Shown: positions 1 to 8,079 of the stretch, one piece after another
Position numbering within the stretch: the first letter of the stretch is position 1
Layout: the number at the start of each line of letters is the position of its first letter
NCBI GenBank assembly: GCA_016742075.1
Contig: JACVCL010000005.1
Coordinates: forward strand, 1-58,104
DNA: 58,104 bases
From: Phycisphaerales bacterium
Lineage (GTDB): Bacteria; Planctomycetota; Phycisphaerae; Phycisphaerales; UBA1924
Direction: 5' to 3'
Made by a program: the position numbers and the translations under genes
The notes under the pieces: model-generated
Told to the model about the DNA's origin: nothing
What the model saw: the letters and a program-made list of their open reading frames with translations, nothing else
Database searches by the model: none

Positions 1-90
1 GGGGGGGGGGGGGGGGGGGGCGGGGGGGGGGGGGGGCGGGGGGGGGGGGGGGGTGGCGGGGGGGGGGCTGGTGAGGGGGGGGGGGCGGGC
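1..90. other. Poly-G low-complexity contig end
   Basis: The first ~90 bases are G with only a few other bases. No known gene or repeat has this composition over such a length. The contig end and the abrupt change to normal sequence near base 91 suggest a sequencing or assembly artefact (poly-G calls) rather than biology. Confidence 0.75.
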
Positions 91-100
91 GCGGGAGATC

Positions 101-223
101 GGGGGTCGGGCGGCGCGGCCGGCGGGGGGCCGCGCGGGGCCGCTGCTGATGGAGGGCGTGCCGGCCCGCCAGGACAGCCCGCTGCGGGAAGACATGGAAG
201 AGGAGATGATGGTCCGAAGCTGA
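101..223 (+). CDS. 3' end of an unidentified CDS (partial)
   Basis: A frame that is open from the window edge ends at TGA 221-223 with an acidic, Met-rich tail (PLREDMEEEMMVRS). The start is lost in the poly-G region. Only about 40 residues are readable, too few to name a family. It precedes the GNAT gene by 33 bases on the same strand, so the two may be cotranscribed. The acidic composition looks protein-like, but the upstream part is unreliable because of the G-rich sequence. Confidence 0.3.
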   Translation, partial: GGRAARPAGGRAGPLLMEGVPARQDSPLREDMEEEMMVRS

Positions 224-256
224 CCGGTGTTATGGTCGGCGCCCGGGGTGGCACGC

Positions 257-787
257 ATGCTCATCCGACCCGCCCAGCCCGAAGACTTCCCGGCCGTCGC
301 GGCCCTGACCAACGTGTTCATCCGCGAGACCGCGATCCACTTCGGGTACGACCCGGTGACCGCCGATGACCTGCACAAGGCGTGGGCCGGGCACCGGGAC
401 CGTTACCCGTGGCTGGTGGCGGAGCTCGAGGGGAGGTTCGCCGGGTACGCCAAGGCCGGGCCGTGGCGCGAGCGGGCGGCGTATCAGTGGACGCCGGAGA
501 GCGGTATCTACGTCGAGCCCTGGACGCAGCGGCGGGGCGTGGGGCGGGCGCTGTACGTTCGGCTGTTCGAGGTGCTCCGCGCCCAGGGGTATCACTCGCT
601 GGTGGCGGGGATCACGCTGCCGAACGAGCCGAGCGTGCGGCTGCACGAGGCGGTGGGGTTCGTGCCGGCGGGGGTGATCGCGCGGGCGGGGTGGAAGTTC
701 GGGCGTTGGCACGACGTGGGCTTCTGGCAGAAGCCGCTGGCGCCCGAGGGGCACACGCCGGGCCCGATCGCGCCGCCGCGGGGATGA
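257..787 (+). CDS. GNAT N-acetyltransferase, phosphinothricin acetyltransferase-like
   Basis: A 176-residue single-domain GNAT acetyltransferase that would transfer acetyl from acetyl-CoA to a small amine. The acetyl-CoA pyrophosphate-binding loop is RRGVGRAL (about residues 96-103). It is followed by the pattern N-EPSVRLHE-GF and a C-terminal K-GRWHDVGF block, both characteristic of the phosphinothricin/methionine sulfoximine acetyltransferase branch. The ATG at 257 is chosen because the protein then starts MLIRPAQPEDF, the normal first GNAT strand. An upstream in-frame GTG at 227 would add ten residues unlike the family. The true substrate cannot be read from sequence; many relatives acetylate amino-acid analogues or only detoxify weakly. 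Confidence 0.85.
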   Translation: MLIRPAQPEDFPAVAALTNVFIRETAIHFGYDPVTADDLHKAWAGHRDRYPWLVAELEGRFAGYAKAGPWRERAAYQWTPESGIYVEPWTQRRGVGRALYVRLFEVLRAQGYHSLVAGITLPNEPSVRLHEAVGFVPAGVIARAGWKFGRWHDVGFWQKPLAPEGHTPGPIAPPRG

Positions 788-810
788 GCCGGGGGTCCCC
801 GCCCGGCTGC

Positions 811-825
811 TACCATCTGCCCGCC
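811..825 (+). promoter_or_regulatory. Putative -10 hexamer close to the ispG start
   Basis: TACCAT at 811-816 lies nine bases before the ispG ATG at 826, and there is no Shine-Dalgarno-like purine run. A transcript starting here would have at most a three-base leader. This is a weaker member of the leaderless series seen elsewhere in the window. Confidence 0.4.
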
Positions 826-2157
826 ATGAAACCACGCCGTCCGACGCGTCCGATCTTTCTGGGAGATGAGCGGGTAGGGATCGTCCAGGTGGGGGGCGGC
901 CTGCCCCGCAAGGGGGGGTGGACGCCGCCGCAGAAGTGGATTCCGGCGTCGGGGGCGGCGACCACGCCGGCGCCGGTGTCGGTGCAGACGATGACGGCGG
1001 GGTACACGCACGACGTGGAGAAGTGCGTGGCGGAGATCAACAAGCTGGCCGCGGCGGGTGCGGACGTGGTGCGGGTGGCGGTGCCGGAGAAGAAGGACAC
1101 GGCGGCGCTGAAGGAGATCATCCCGCGGGTGCGGGTGCCGATCGTGGCGGACGTGCACTTTCACTTCCAGAGGGCGCTGGAGGCGGTGGAGGCGGGGGTG
1201 CACAAGATCCGGCTGAACCCGGGGAACATCAACGACCGTGCGCAGGTGATCGACGTGATCCAGGCGTGCAAGGCGCGGGGTCTGCCGATCCGCGTGGGGG
1301 TGAACGAGGGCTCGATCATCGAGCGCAAGGACAAGGAGCGGCGGAAGCAGGAGCTGGGCAAGTTCTTCGCCGGCCACAAGCAGGGCCACCTGATGGCGCT
1401 GATGGTGGCCAAGCTCGAGGAGTACCTGGAGATCTTCTACGAGCAGGACTTCTACGACGTGGCGGTGTCGGCCAAGAGCATGGACGCGGCGTTCGTGGTC
1501 GACGTGTACTCGGCGATCTCGGAGCGGTTCGACGAGCCGCTGCACCTGGGCGTGACGCACGCGGGGCCGAAGGAGACCGGCTGCATCCGCTCGATCGCGG
1601 CGCTGTCGGCGCTGCTGTGCAACGGCGTGGGCGACACGGTGCGGATCTCGTACGCCAACGACCCGGTGTACGAGGTGGAAGACGGCCTGGAGCTGCTGTA
1701 CTGCCTCGGCATGCGCGAGCGCAAGGGCGTCGACCTCATCGCGTGCCCGACGTGCGGGCGGATCCAGGTGGATCTCTTCACGCTCGTGCAGGACGTGCGG
1801 CGCCAGCTGCAGAGCATCCGGCTGCCGATCAAGGTGGCGGTGATGGGCTGCATCGTGAACGGCCCGGGCGAGGCCGAGGGGGCCGACGTGGCGGTGTTCG
1901 CCGGGGACCGGCGCGGGATCATCTATGTTCAGGGCGAGCGCGTGGCCAACGTGCCCGAGGAGGAGATCCTCGAGCGGCTGATGGCCGAGTGCCGGGCCTT
2001 CGAGGAGCGCGTGCAGCGCGGCGAGGCAAGGCTGGGCGAGAAGAAGGTCGACATCGTGCCGCCCGATCCGATCGGCGAGCTGGGCAGCGGCTTCGACAAG
2101 ATCGCCGCCGGACAGGTCGACCGGGTGACCACCCTCACCGTGGCGGGCCGGAACTAG
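826..2157 (+). CDS. ispG: 4-hydroxy-3-methylbut-2-enyl diphosphate synthase (IspG/GcpE)
   Basis: This enzyme reductively converts methylerythritol cyclodiphosphate to HMBPP, the penultimate step of the non-mevalonate isoprenoid pathway, in the cytoplasm. The protein has 443 residues with a TIM-barrel N-terminus (SVQTMTAGYTHDV, VADVHFHFQRAL, KIRLNPGNI). The C-terminal [4Fe-4S] domain has Cys307 and Cys310 in CPTCG, Cys342 in MGCIVNGPGE, and the conserved Glu just after. The architecture is the compact bacterial two-domain type, without the plant/Chlamydia central insertion. The ATG at 826 is the first start that places the conserved block correctly. A pseudouridine synthase gene follows 49 bases downstream and is probably cotranscribed. 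Confidence 0.97.
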   Translation: MKPRRPTRPIFLGDERVGIVQVGGGLPRKGGWTPPQKWIPASGAATTPAPVSVQTMTAGYTHDVEKCVAEINKLAAAGADVVRVAVPEKKDTAALKEIIPRVRVPIVADVHFHFQRALEAVEAGVHKIRLNPGNINDRAQVIDVIQACKARGLPIRVGVNEGSIIERKDKERRKQELGKFFAGHKQGHLMALMVAKLEEYLEIFYEQDFYDVAVSAKSMDAAFVVDVYSAISERFDEPLHLGVTHAGPKETGCIRSIAALSALLCNGVGDTVRISYANDPVYEVEDGLELLYCLGMRERKGVDLIACPTCGRIQVDLFTLVQDVRRQLQSIRLPIKVAVMGCIVNGPGEAEGADVAVFAGDRRGIIYVQGERVANVPEEEILERLMAECRAFEERVQRGEARLGEKKVDIVPPDPIGELGSGFDKIAAGQVDRVTTLTVAGRN

Positions 2158-2206
2158 GACGGCCGATCGTTCCCGCCCGGGCGCTCTCTGCCGGCGGCCA
2201 CACCCC

Positions 2207-2947
2207 TTGCCCATCGACCGCACCAAGCTGCCCTTCCGCGTGCTGGCCGAATCGCGCGACACGCTCGTCGTGGTGAAGCCGGCCGGGATGGCCACTGAGC
2301 TGACGAGCGACCCCAAGCGGGTGTCGCTGATCTCGCGGGTGCGGGCGGCGCTGCCCGCCGGGGCCCAGCCGCGTCTGGTGCACCGTCTCGACCGGCCGAC
2401 GCGGGGCGTGATGATCGTGGGCCTGACGCGCGAGGCCACGGCGTTCTACGGCGAGCAGGTCCGCGAGGGGCTTTGGGAAAAGTTCTACCTCGCCCGCGTC
2501 GCGGCGCCGCAGCCCTCGGCCGTGGGGGCGATCGTGGGCGAGCACAAGATGCACATCCGCGAGGACGAAGTGGGGGGGCAGCCGCGGGCGCGGATCGTCA
2601 AGTCGGGCGGCAAGCCGGCGCTGCTGGCGGTGCTCGCGGCGGCCCCCGCCGCGGGGAAGCCCGGCGAGGCGCACGCGCTGATCCAGCTGTTCACGGGACG
2701 GTTGCACCAGATCCGAGTGATGCTGGCGGAACTGGGGTTCCCGCTGGTGGGCGACCGGCTGTACGGGCGGCCCGCGGCCGCGGCGGGGGGCGAGGGCGAG
2801 ATGTACCTCGAGCACGCGGCCCTGTGGTACGTCGACGCCACGACGCGCGAGGTGTCGCTGGCGTTCGACCCGGCCGACCCCGACCGCGAGCGGCTGGCGC
2901 CGGATGTGCTCCGCGAGCTGCGGCGGGTGACCGCTTCTTCACGCTGA
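2207..2947 (+). CDS. RluA-family RNA pseudouridine synthase
   Basis: A 246-residue pseudouridine synthase predicted to isomerise a uridine in rRNA or tRNA. The catalytic motif HRLDRPTRG contains the nucleophilic Asp62. The C-terminal block GRLHQIRVMLAELGFPLVGDRLYG is the usual RluA-family RNA/uracil contact region. There is no N-terminal S4 domain, as in short RluA/TruC-type enzymes. The TTG at 2207 (MPIDRTKLPF) is the only reasonable start after the ispG stop. No Shine-Dalgarno is evident, so expression probably depends on ispG transcription. The target nucleotide cannot be assigned. Convergent with the aldehyde dehydrogenase gene, 24 bases away. Confidence 0.88.
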   Translation: MPIDRTKLPFRVLAESRDTLVVVKPAGMATELTSDPKRVSLISRVRAALPAGAQPRLVHRLDRPTRGVMIVGLTREATAFYGEQVREGLWEKFYLARVAAPQPSAVGAIVGEHKMHIREDEVGGQPRARIVKSGGKPALLAVLAAAPAAGKPGEAHALIQLFTGRLHQIRVMLAELGFPLVGDRLYGRPAAAAGGEGEMYLEHAALWYVDATTREVSLAFDPADPDRERLAPDVLRELRRVTASSR

Positions 2948-2971
2948 CCGGCGCGGCGTGTGCGCGGGGCT

Positions 2972-4423
2972 TCAGGGCCCCCACACCAGCAGGCGCTCAT
3001 CGGTGAACTCGCGCATGGCCGAGCGCGGCCCTTCGCGGCCGAGGCCCGAGTCCTTGACGCCCCCGTAGGGCATCGCGTCGGGCCGGAAGGTGGGGACGTC
3101 GTTCACCACGACCGCCCCCACCTGCAGCACCTCCCACGCTCGGCGGACGTGTCGGAGGTTGTTGCTGAAGAGGCCGGCCTGCAGGCCGAATCGCGAGTCG
3201 TTGACCCGCGTGCAGGCGGCGTCGAAGCCGTCGAAGGGCTCGAGCATCGCCACCGGGGCGAAGACCTCGTTGGTCGCGATTGCGCAGGGCGGATCGCGGG
3301 GCACCCGGTCGAGGAGCGTGGGCTGGAGGATCGCCCCGCGCCGGACGCCGCCGCACAGCAGCCGGGCGCCGGCGCCCACGGCCTGGCGGATCCACCCCTC
3401 GACGCGGGCCGCGGCGTCCTCGCTGATCATCGGACCGACCACGGTGCGCTCATCGGCCGGGTCGCCGACGGGCAGGCGCCGGGCGGCCTCGACCAGCGCG
3501 TGCGAGACCGCCTCGTAGGCCGAGGCGTGGATGAGCACCCGCTGCACGCTGATGCACGACTGGCCCGACTGGCCGAACGCCCCGGCGGAGATGCGCTCAA
3601 CGGCGCGGGCGGTCTGCTCGCCGGTCAGGCCCTCGTCGACGATGCACGCGGCGTCGCCGCCCAGTTCCAGGGCGAGGCGCTTGCGGCCGGCCCGGGCCTT
3701 GAGCCCCCAGCCCACGGTGTCGGAGCCGGTGAAACTCAGCAGCGCCAGCCGGTCGTCTTCCACCAGCGGCGCGGCGTCGGCGATGTCGGCGGGCAGGATG
3801 CTGAACCATTCCTCGGGCAGGCCGTGTGCGCGGAGCGCCTCGGCCATGAGTTCGCCCAGCCGCAGCGCCGAGACGGGGGTCTTTTCGGAGGGCTTGACGA
3901 TGAACGGGCAGCCCGCCGCGATCGCCGGGGCGGCCTTGTGCGCCACCAGGTTCAGCGGGAAGTTGAAGGGCGTGATGAACGAGCACGCGCCGACCGGTAC
4001 GCGTCGGCTGATGGCCTCGACGCCGGCCGAGCGGTCGGAGTGGCCGAGGGGGATGAGCTCGCCGAGCATGCGGGTGGCCTCCTCGGCGGCGATGCGGAAC
4101 GTGCCGGCCGCGCGGGAGACCTCGGCGCGGCTGTCGCGGATCGGCTTTCCGCTCTCGGCGGTGACGACGCGGGCGAGTTCCTCGGCGTGGAGGGCCAGGC
4201 TCTCGCCGACGGACCGCAGGGCGGCGGACCGGGCGTGCGGAGGGGTGCGGGCGGCGGCGTCCCGGGCGTCGCAGGCGGCGGCGATGGCGGCTTCGACCTC
4301 CGCGGGGCCGGCGCGGGAGACGCGAAAGGCGACCGTGCCGCGGTGTTTGTCGCGGACCTCCAGGATCTGGCCGGTGACGCGGGGTCGTCCGGCGACGATC
4401 GCGGGCAGGACGGGATAGTCCAT
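2972..4423 (-). CDS. NAD(P)-dependent aldehyde dehydrogenase
   Basis: A 483-residue ALDH-superfamily enzyme that would oxidise an aldehyde to an acid. Visible elements are FNFPLN (nucleotide-binding region), FTGSDTVG (Rossmann loop), LALELGGDAA with the general-base Glu, and GQSGQSCISVQR with nucleophile Cys290. The C-terminal NEVFAPV and PYGGVKDSGLGREG blocks are also intact. The pattern resembles lactaldehyde, glyceraldehyde-3-phosphate (non-phosphorylating) and phosphonoacetaldehyde dehydrogenases rather than betaine or methylmalonate types, but the substrate is unassigned. It is a single gene, convergent with the pseudouridine synthase and divergent from the M16 peptidases. The ATG at 4423 sits seven bases after a TACCCT hexamer and has no ribosome-binding site. 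Confidence 0.93.
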   Translation of the reverse strand: MDYPVLPAIVAGRPRVTGQILEVRDKHRGTVAFRVSRAGPAEVEAAIAAACDARDAAARTPPHARSAALRSVGESLALHAEELARVVTAESGKPIRDSRAEVSRAAGTFRIAAEEATRMLGELIPLGHSDRSAGVEAISRRVPVGACSFITPFNFPLNLVAHKAAPAIAAGCPFIVKPSEKTPVSALRLGELMAEALRAHGLPEEWFSILPADIADAAPLVEDDRLALLSFTGSDTVGWGLKARAGRKRLALELGGDAACIVDEGLTGEQTARAVERISAGAFGQSGQSCISVQRVLIHASAYEAVSHALVEAARRLPVGDPADERTVVGPMISEDAAARVEGWIRQAVGAGARLLCGGVRRGAILQPTLLDRVPRDPPCAIATNEVFAPVAMLEPFDGFDAACTRVNDSRFGLQAGLFSNNLRHVRRAWEVLQVGAVVVNDVPTFRPDAMPYGGVKDSGLGREGPRSAMREFTDERLLVWGP

Positions 4424-4436
4424 GTTCGGCAGGGTA
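4424..4436 (-). promoter_or_regulatory. Leaderless-type -10 element of the aldehyde dehydrogenase gene
   Basis: On the minus strand TACCCT (4436-4431) is followed by seven bases and then ATG at 4423. A weak -35-like TTCAGG lies 16 bases further upstream. The usual 6-7 base distance from -10 to +1 puts the transcription start on the A of the start codon. Confidence 0.6.
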
Positions 4437-4645
4437 TCGGCGTCGGGTTGCCCCTGAAGCGGGCAGGGCGGGATCGGGCCGGGGGAAGGGGTTGGCGGGT
4501 GGGCAACCGCCGGCTCGGACGGTGGGCATTCGGGTGGCAGAACGGCCGGCGCCCCGGGGCGAACCCGGGCCCCCGGCCGTAGTATCGCCAGAATGCGTGC
4601 TCGGGCGCGTCTCAGAACGCTCCCGGGCAGCCCAAGGAGAACCCC

Positions 4646-6442
4646 GTGATCCGATCGATCGTTTCGGCTCTGGCGGCGGCCGCGTGTGTGGCGGCGGCGG
4701 CCATCGTGTCGCCTGCGCCGCCGTGCGCGGCGCAGCAGCTCGACGTGCAGGAGTTCACGCTGGACAACGGCATGAAGTTCCTGCTGTACCCGCGGACGGA
4801 GGAGCCGAACATCATCGCGGCCGGGTGGCTGGCGAAGGTGGGCTCGGTGAACGAGCGGCCGGGGATCACCGGCATCAGCCACTTCTTCGAGCACATGATG
4901 TTCAAGGGGACGAACACCATCGGCACGAAGGACGCGGCGAAGGACAAGGAGTTCCGGGCCAAGCAGAAGGCGGTGCGGGACGAGCTGATGAAGCTGCAGC
5001 TGGGGGAGCAGTACAAGCGGTACAAGGCGGGCGAGATCGACGACCCGTGGAACCCGGCGAACGACACGCCGAAGATGCGTGAGCTGCGCGGCGAGCTGGC
5101 GAAGCTCATGCGTGAGCAGCTCGACATCACGCAGAAGAACGAGTTCGACCGGGTGTACACCTCGATGGGCGCGTCGGGCATGAACGCGTTCACGAGCGAG
5201 GACGTGACCTTCTACTTCATCAACGTTCCGGCGAACAAGTTCGAGCTGTGGGCGTGGATGGAGTCGGACCGGCTGACCAACTCGGTGTTCCGCGAGTTCT
5301 ACGCCGAGCGTGACGTGGTGCACGAGGAGCGGCGCCTGCGCACCGAGAGCACGCCGACGGGCGTGTTCCAGGAGCAGTTCGAGGCGATGTTCTGGATGAG
5401 CTCGCCCTACCACTGGCCGGTGATCGGCTGGACGTCGGACCTCAACAGCTACACGATGGAGCAGGCGGCGGACTACTACGACATCTACTACCGGCCGAAC
5501 AACCTGGTGGGGGTGATCGTGGGCGATTTCCGTCCCGAGGAGATCAAGCCGCTCATCAGCCGGTACTTCTCCCGTCTGGAGCGGGGGCCGCGCGAGGTGC
5601 CGCCGGTGGTGACGCTCGAGATGCCGCAGATGGCCGAGCAGCGGATGAACGCCGAGGGCGACTTCCAGCCGCAGATCGAGGTGCGCTACAAGGCCGTGCC
5701 GTTCCGGCACGCCGACAGCTACCCGCTGGAGGTGATGGCTCAGGTGCTCAACGGCCGCACGGGGCGGCTCTACAAGACGATGATCGACGGGAAGAAGATC
5801 GCCAGCAGCGCCCGGGCGTCGCTCGACATCCGCAAGTACGGCGGTGCCTTCAGCTTCGAGGCCGAGACCAAGGGCGAGGCCTCGCCGGCCGACCTGGAGA
5901 ACGCCTGGTACGAGGAGCTGGCCCGCCTGCAGAAAGAGCCCGTGCCCGAGCAGGAGCTGCAGAAGGTCAAGAACCAGTTCGCGGCCAACACCTACCGCCG
6001 GCTGACCAGCAACTTCTTCATCATGGTGCAGCTCGGCATGGCCGAGAACATGGGCGGCTGGCAGGAGCTCAACGACGGCCCCAGGAAGATCCAGGCGGTG
6101 ACCGCGGCCGACGTGCAGCGTGTGGCCAACCGGTACTTCGACAGGAAGAACCGCTCGGTGGCCACCTACGTCCGCGCCTCCGGCACCGACAGCAAGGAGG
6201 ATCCCGAGCTCGCCAAGCTGGGCGAGACGATGGGCCCGATGGTGAAGCAGGGCATCAAGCGGCAGTTGGCGCAGCTGGCCAAGGAGACCGACGCCGGCAA
6301 GCTCCGCCAGGGGCTCGCCCAGATGGAGGAGCGCAAAGCCCAGGCCCCGGCGCAGATGCAGCCGGTGCTCGAGTACATGGCCAAGAAGGTTCAGGAGCGC
6401 ATCGCCGAGCTCGAGAAGAGCGGGAAGGGTGGTGGCCAATGA
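4646..6442 (+). CDS. Zinc peptidase, M16 family (catalytic member of pair)
   Basis: A 598-residue exported M16 (insulinase/pitrilysin) peptidase. A signal peptide (MIRSIVSAL... ending near AAQ, residue ~30) directs it across the membrane. The inverted zinc motif HFFEH has His79, Glu82 and His83; the third zinc ligand is probably Glu227 or Glu228 in VVHEERR. A Lys/Glu-rich insertion of about 70 residues (roughly 90-170) separates the two parts and is longer than in typical mitochondrial-peptidase-like members. The GTG start at 4646 follows AAGGAGA by eight bases, an excellent ribosome-binding site. The next gene overlaps by four bases (ATGA) and encodes the partner lacking zinc ligands, so the two are translationally coupled. 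Confidence 0.95.
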   Translation: MIRSIVSALAAAACVAAAAIVSPAPPCAAQQLDVQEFTLDNGMKFLLYPRTEEPNIIAAGWLAKVGSVNERPGITGISHFFEHMMFKGTNTIGTKDAAKDKEFRAKQKAVRDELMKLQLGEQYKRYKAGEIDDPWNPANDTPKMRELRGELAKLMREQLDITQKNEFDRVYTSMGASGMNAFTSEDVTFYFINVPANKFELWAWMESDRLTNSVFREFYAERDVVHEERRLRTESTPTGVFQEQFEAMFWMSSPYHWPVIGWTSDLNSYTMEQAADYYDIYYRPNNLVGVIVGDFRPEEIKPLISRYFSRLERGPREVPPVVTLEMPQMAEQRMNAEGDFQPQIEVRYKAVPFRHADSYPLEVMAQVLNGRTGRLYKTMIDGKKIASSARASLDIRKYGGAFSFEAETKGEASPADLENAWYEELARLQKEPVPEQELQKVKNQFAANTYRRLTSNFFIMVQLGMAENMGGWQELNDGPRKIQAVTAADVQRVANRYFDRKNRSVATYVRASGTDSKEDPELAKLGETMGPMVKQGIKRQLAQLAKETDAGKLRQGLAQMEERKAQAPAQMQPVLEYMAKKVQERIAELEKSGKGGGQ

Positions 6443-7959
6443 GGAGCACCATGATCGGATCCGTCCGCCGTGTCGCCGTCGGTCTCGTCGCGGCCGTCTC
6501 GCTGTCGGGAGCCTGGGGGGCCTCGGCCCGTCCGGCCTCGTCCGACATCCCGGCCCGCCCCGAGAAGATCGAGTTCCGCCCGCTGCGCTTCGAGCCGCCC
6601 AAGGCGGCCGACTTCCGCTCGGTGCTGTCCACCGGCACGCCGGTGTACATGGCCCAGAGCAAGGAGGTGCCGCTGGTGACGGTGATCTTCACCTTCCGCG
6701 GCGGCTCGTACCTGAACCCCAAGGACAAACTGGGCCTGGCCTCGATGACCGGCGCCCTGATGCGTCGGGGCGGGACGGTCTCGGTGCCCGCGCAGGATCT
6801 CGACGAGAAGTTCGACTTCCTGGCCGCGCAGGTGAACACGTCGATCGGCGAGGCGTCGGCCACGGCGAGCATCAACTGCCTCAAGAGCAACTTCGACGAG
6901 GCCTTCGGCCTGTTCGTCGACATGGTGCGCAACCCCGGCTTCCAGAGCGACAAGACCGAGGTGTACCGCGCCGAGGTGCTCGAGCAGATGAAGCAGCGCA
7001 ACGACAACGCCGACGGCCTGCTCAACCGCGAGTGGAGCCGCCTGCTGTACGGCGAGGACCACTTCGAGTCGGCCGTGCCCACGAAGGCGATGGTCGAGTC
7101 GATCACGCAGGCCGACATGCAGGCCTTCCACAGGAGGATCTTCCACCCCGGAAACCTCATCATCGGCGTGGTGGGCGACTTCGAGCCGGCCGACATGAAG
7201 GCCCGGCTCGAGAAGGCCCTGTCGGGCTGGGCGGCGGGCGAAAAGATCCCGCTCCCGCCGGCCCCGACGCACGAGCTCAAGCCCGGCGTATACGCCGTCG
7301 AGAAGGACATCCCCCAGGGCAAGGTGTACATCGGGATGCGGGGCCTCAAGCGAGGCGACCCCGACGAGATCGCCATCGACGTGATGAACGACATCCTCGG
7401 GGGCGGCGGCTTCACCAGCCGCATTATGAACCGCGTGCGGACGGAGGGCGGCCTGGCCTACTCCGCGGGCTCGCGGTTCTCCTTCGGCCCGTACTACCCC
7501 GGCGAGTTCCGGGCGCTGTTCCAGAGCAAGAGCAGCACGGTGGCGCTGGCCGCCAAGTACGTCTTCGATGAGGTCGCCGCGATCCAGAGCAAGCCCGTGA
7601 GCGCCGAGGAGCTCGAGACCGCCAAGAACCAGTTCATCGATACCTTCCCGCGCCGCTTCGAGAGCAAGCGCGGCATCGTGAGCACGTTCATCGACGACGA
7701 ATGGACGGGCCGCCCGGCCGACTGGTGGGCCACCTACCGCGACAAAGTGCGGGCCGTGACCGCCGAGGACGTGCAGCGCGTCGCCAAGAAGCACCTCGAC
7801 CCGGCGAAGATGGCGTTCCTGATCGTCGGCCGCTGGGACGAGATCGCCAAGGGCGATGTCGACGGCAAGGCCAGCATGAAGGAGTTCTTCGGCGGGCAGG
7901 TGACCAAACTGCCGCTGCGCGACCCGATGACCCAGCAGCCGCTGCCCGCCAAGCAGTAG
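6439..7959 (+). CDS. M16-family protein without zinc ligands (partner subunit)
   Basis: A 506-residue exported protein with an N-terminal signal peptide and the two-domain M16 fold. The equivalent of HxxEH is replaced by SMTGALMRRGG, so it cannot bind catalytic zinc. The second half keeps the GGGGFTSRIMNRVRTEGGLAYS block (the conserved R/Y substrate-binding segment of non-catalytic subunits), followed by conserved helices. By analogy with heterodimeric M16 peptidases it should pair with the upstream catalytic subunit and help hold the substrate. It starts at 6439 inside the upstream stop codon (ATGA). A strong terminator follows at 7982-8022, so these two genes form a complete operon. Confidence 0.93.
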   Translation: MRSTMIGSVRRVAVGLVAAVSLSGAWGASARPASSDIPARPEKIEFRPLRFEPPKAADFRSVLSTGTPVYMAQSKEVPLVTVIFTFRGGSYLNPKDKLGLASMTGALMRRGGTVSVPAQDLDEKFDFLAAQVNTSIGEASATASINCLKSNFDEAFGLFVDMVRNPGFQSDKTEVYRAEVLEQMKQRNDNADGLLNREWSRLLYGEDHFESAVPTKAMVESITQADMQAFHRRIFHPGNLIIGVVGDFEPADMKARLEKALSGWAAGEKIPLPPAPTHELKPGVYAVEKDIPQGKVYIGMRGLKRGDPDEIAIDVMNDILGGGGFTSRIMNRVRTEGGLAYSAGSRFSFGPYYPGEFRALFQSKSSTVALAAKYVFDEVAAIQSKPVSAEELETAKNQFIDTFPRRFESKRGIVSTFIDDEWTGRPADWWATYRDKVRAVTAEDVQRVAKKHLDPAKMAFLIVGRWDEIAKGDVDGKASMKEFFGGQVTKLPLRDPMTQQPLPAKQ

Positions 7960-7981
7960 AGGTCCCGAGAGCTCTCTGGTG

Positions 7982-8022
7982 AACCCGCGTCGGGATCCGG
8001 CGGATCCGACGCGGGTTTTCTT
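7982..8022 (+). terminator. Rho-independent terminator of the M16 operon
   Basis: A long stem (aacccgcgtcgg-atcc pairing with ggatccgacgcgggtt, one bulged G) is followed by TTTTCTT. It lies 22 bases after the stop of the second M16 gene. Confidence 0.9.
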
Positions 8023-8079
8023 ATGCCCCCGCGAACACACCCACACACCCCGAGCCCGGCCGAAGCGGGAGCGGCCCGG

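Noticed and set aside
257-787. Calling the GNAT gene a herbicide-resistance (bar/pat) gene
   Set aside because: Family resemblance only; most chromosomal relatives have other or unknown substrates.
592-2439. Long minus-strand frame opposite ispG and the pseudouridine synthase gene
   Set aside because: Rich in His, Arg and Val without domain similarity; a third-position GC shadow of two convincing genes.
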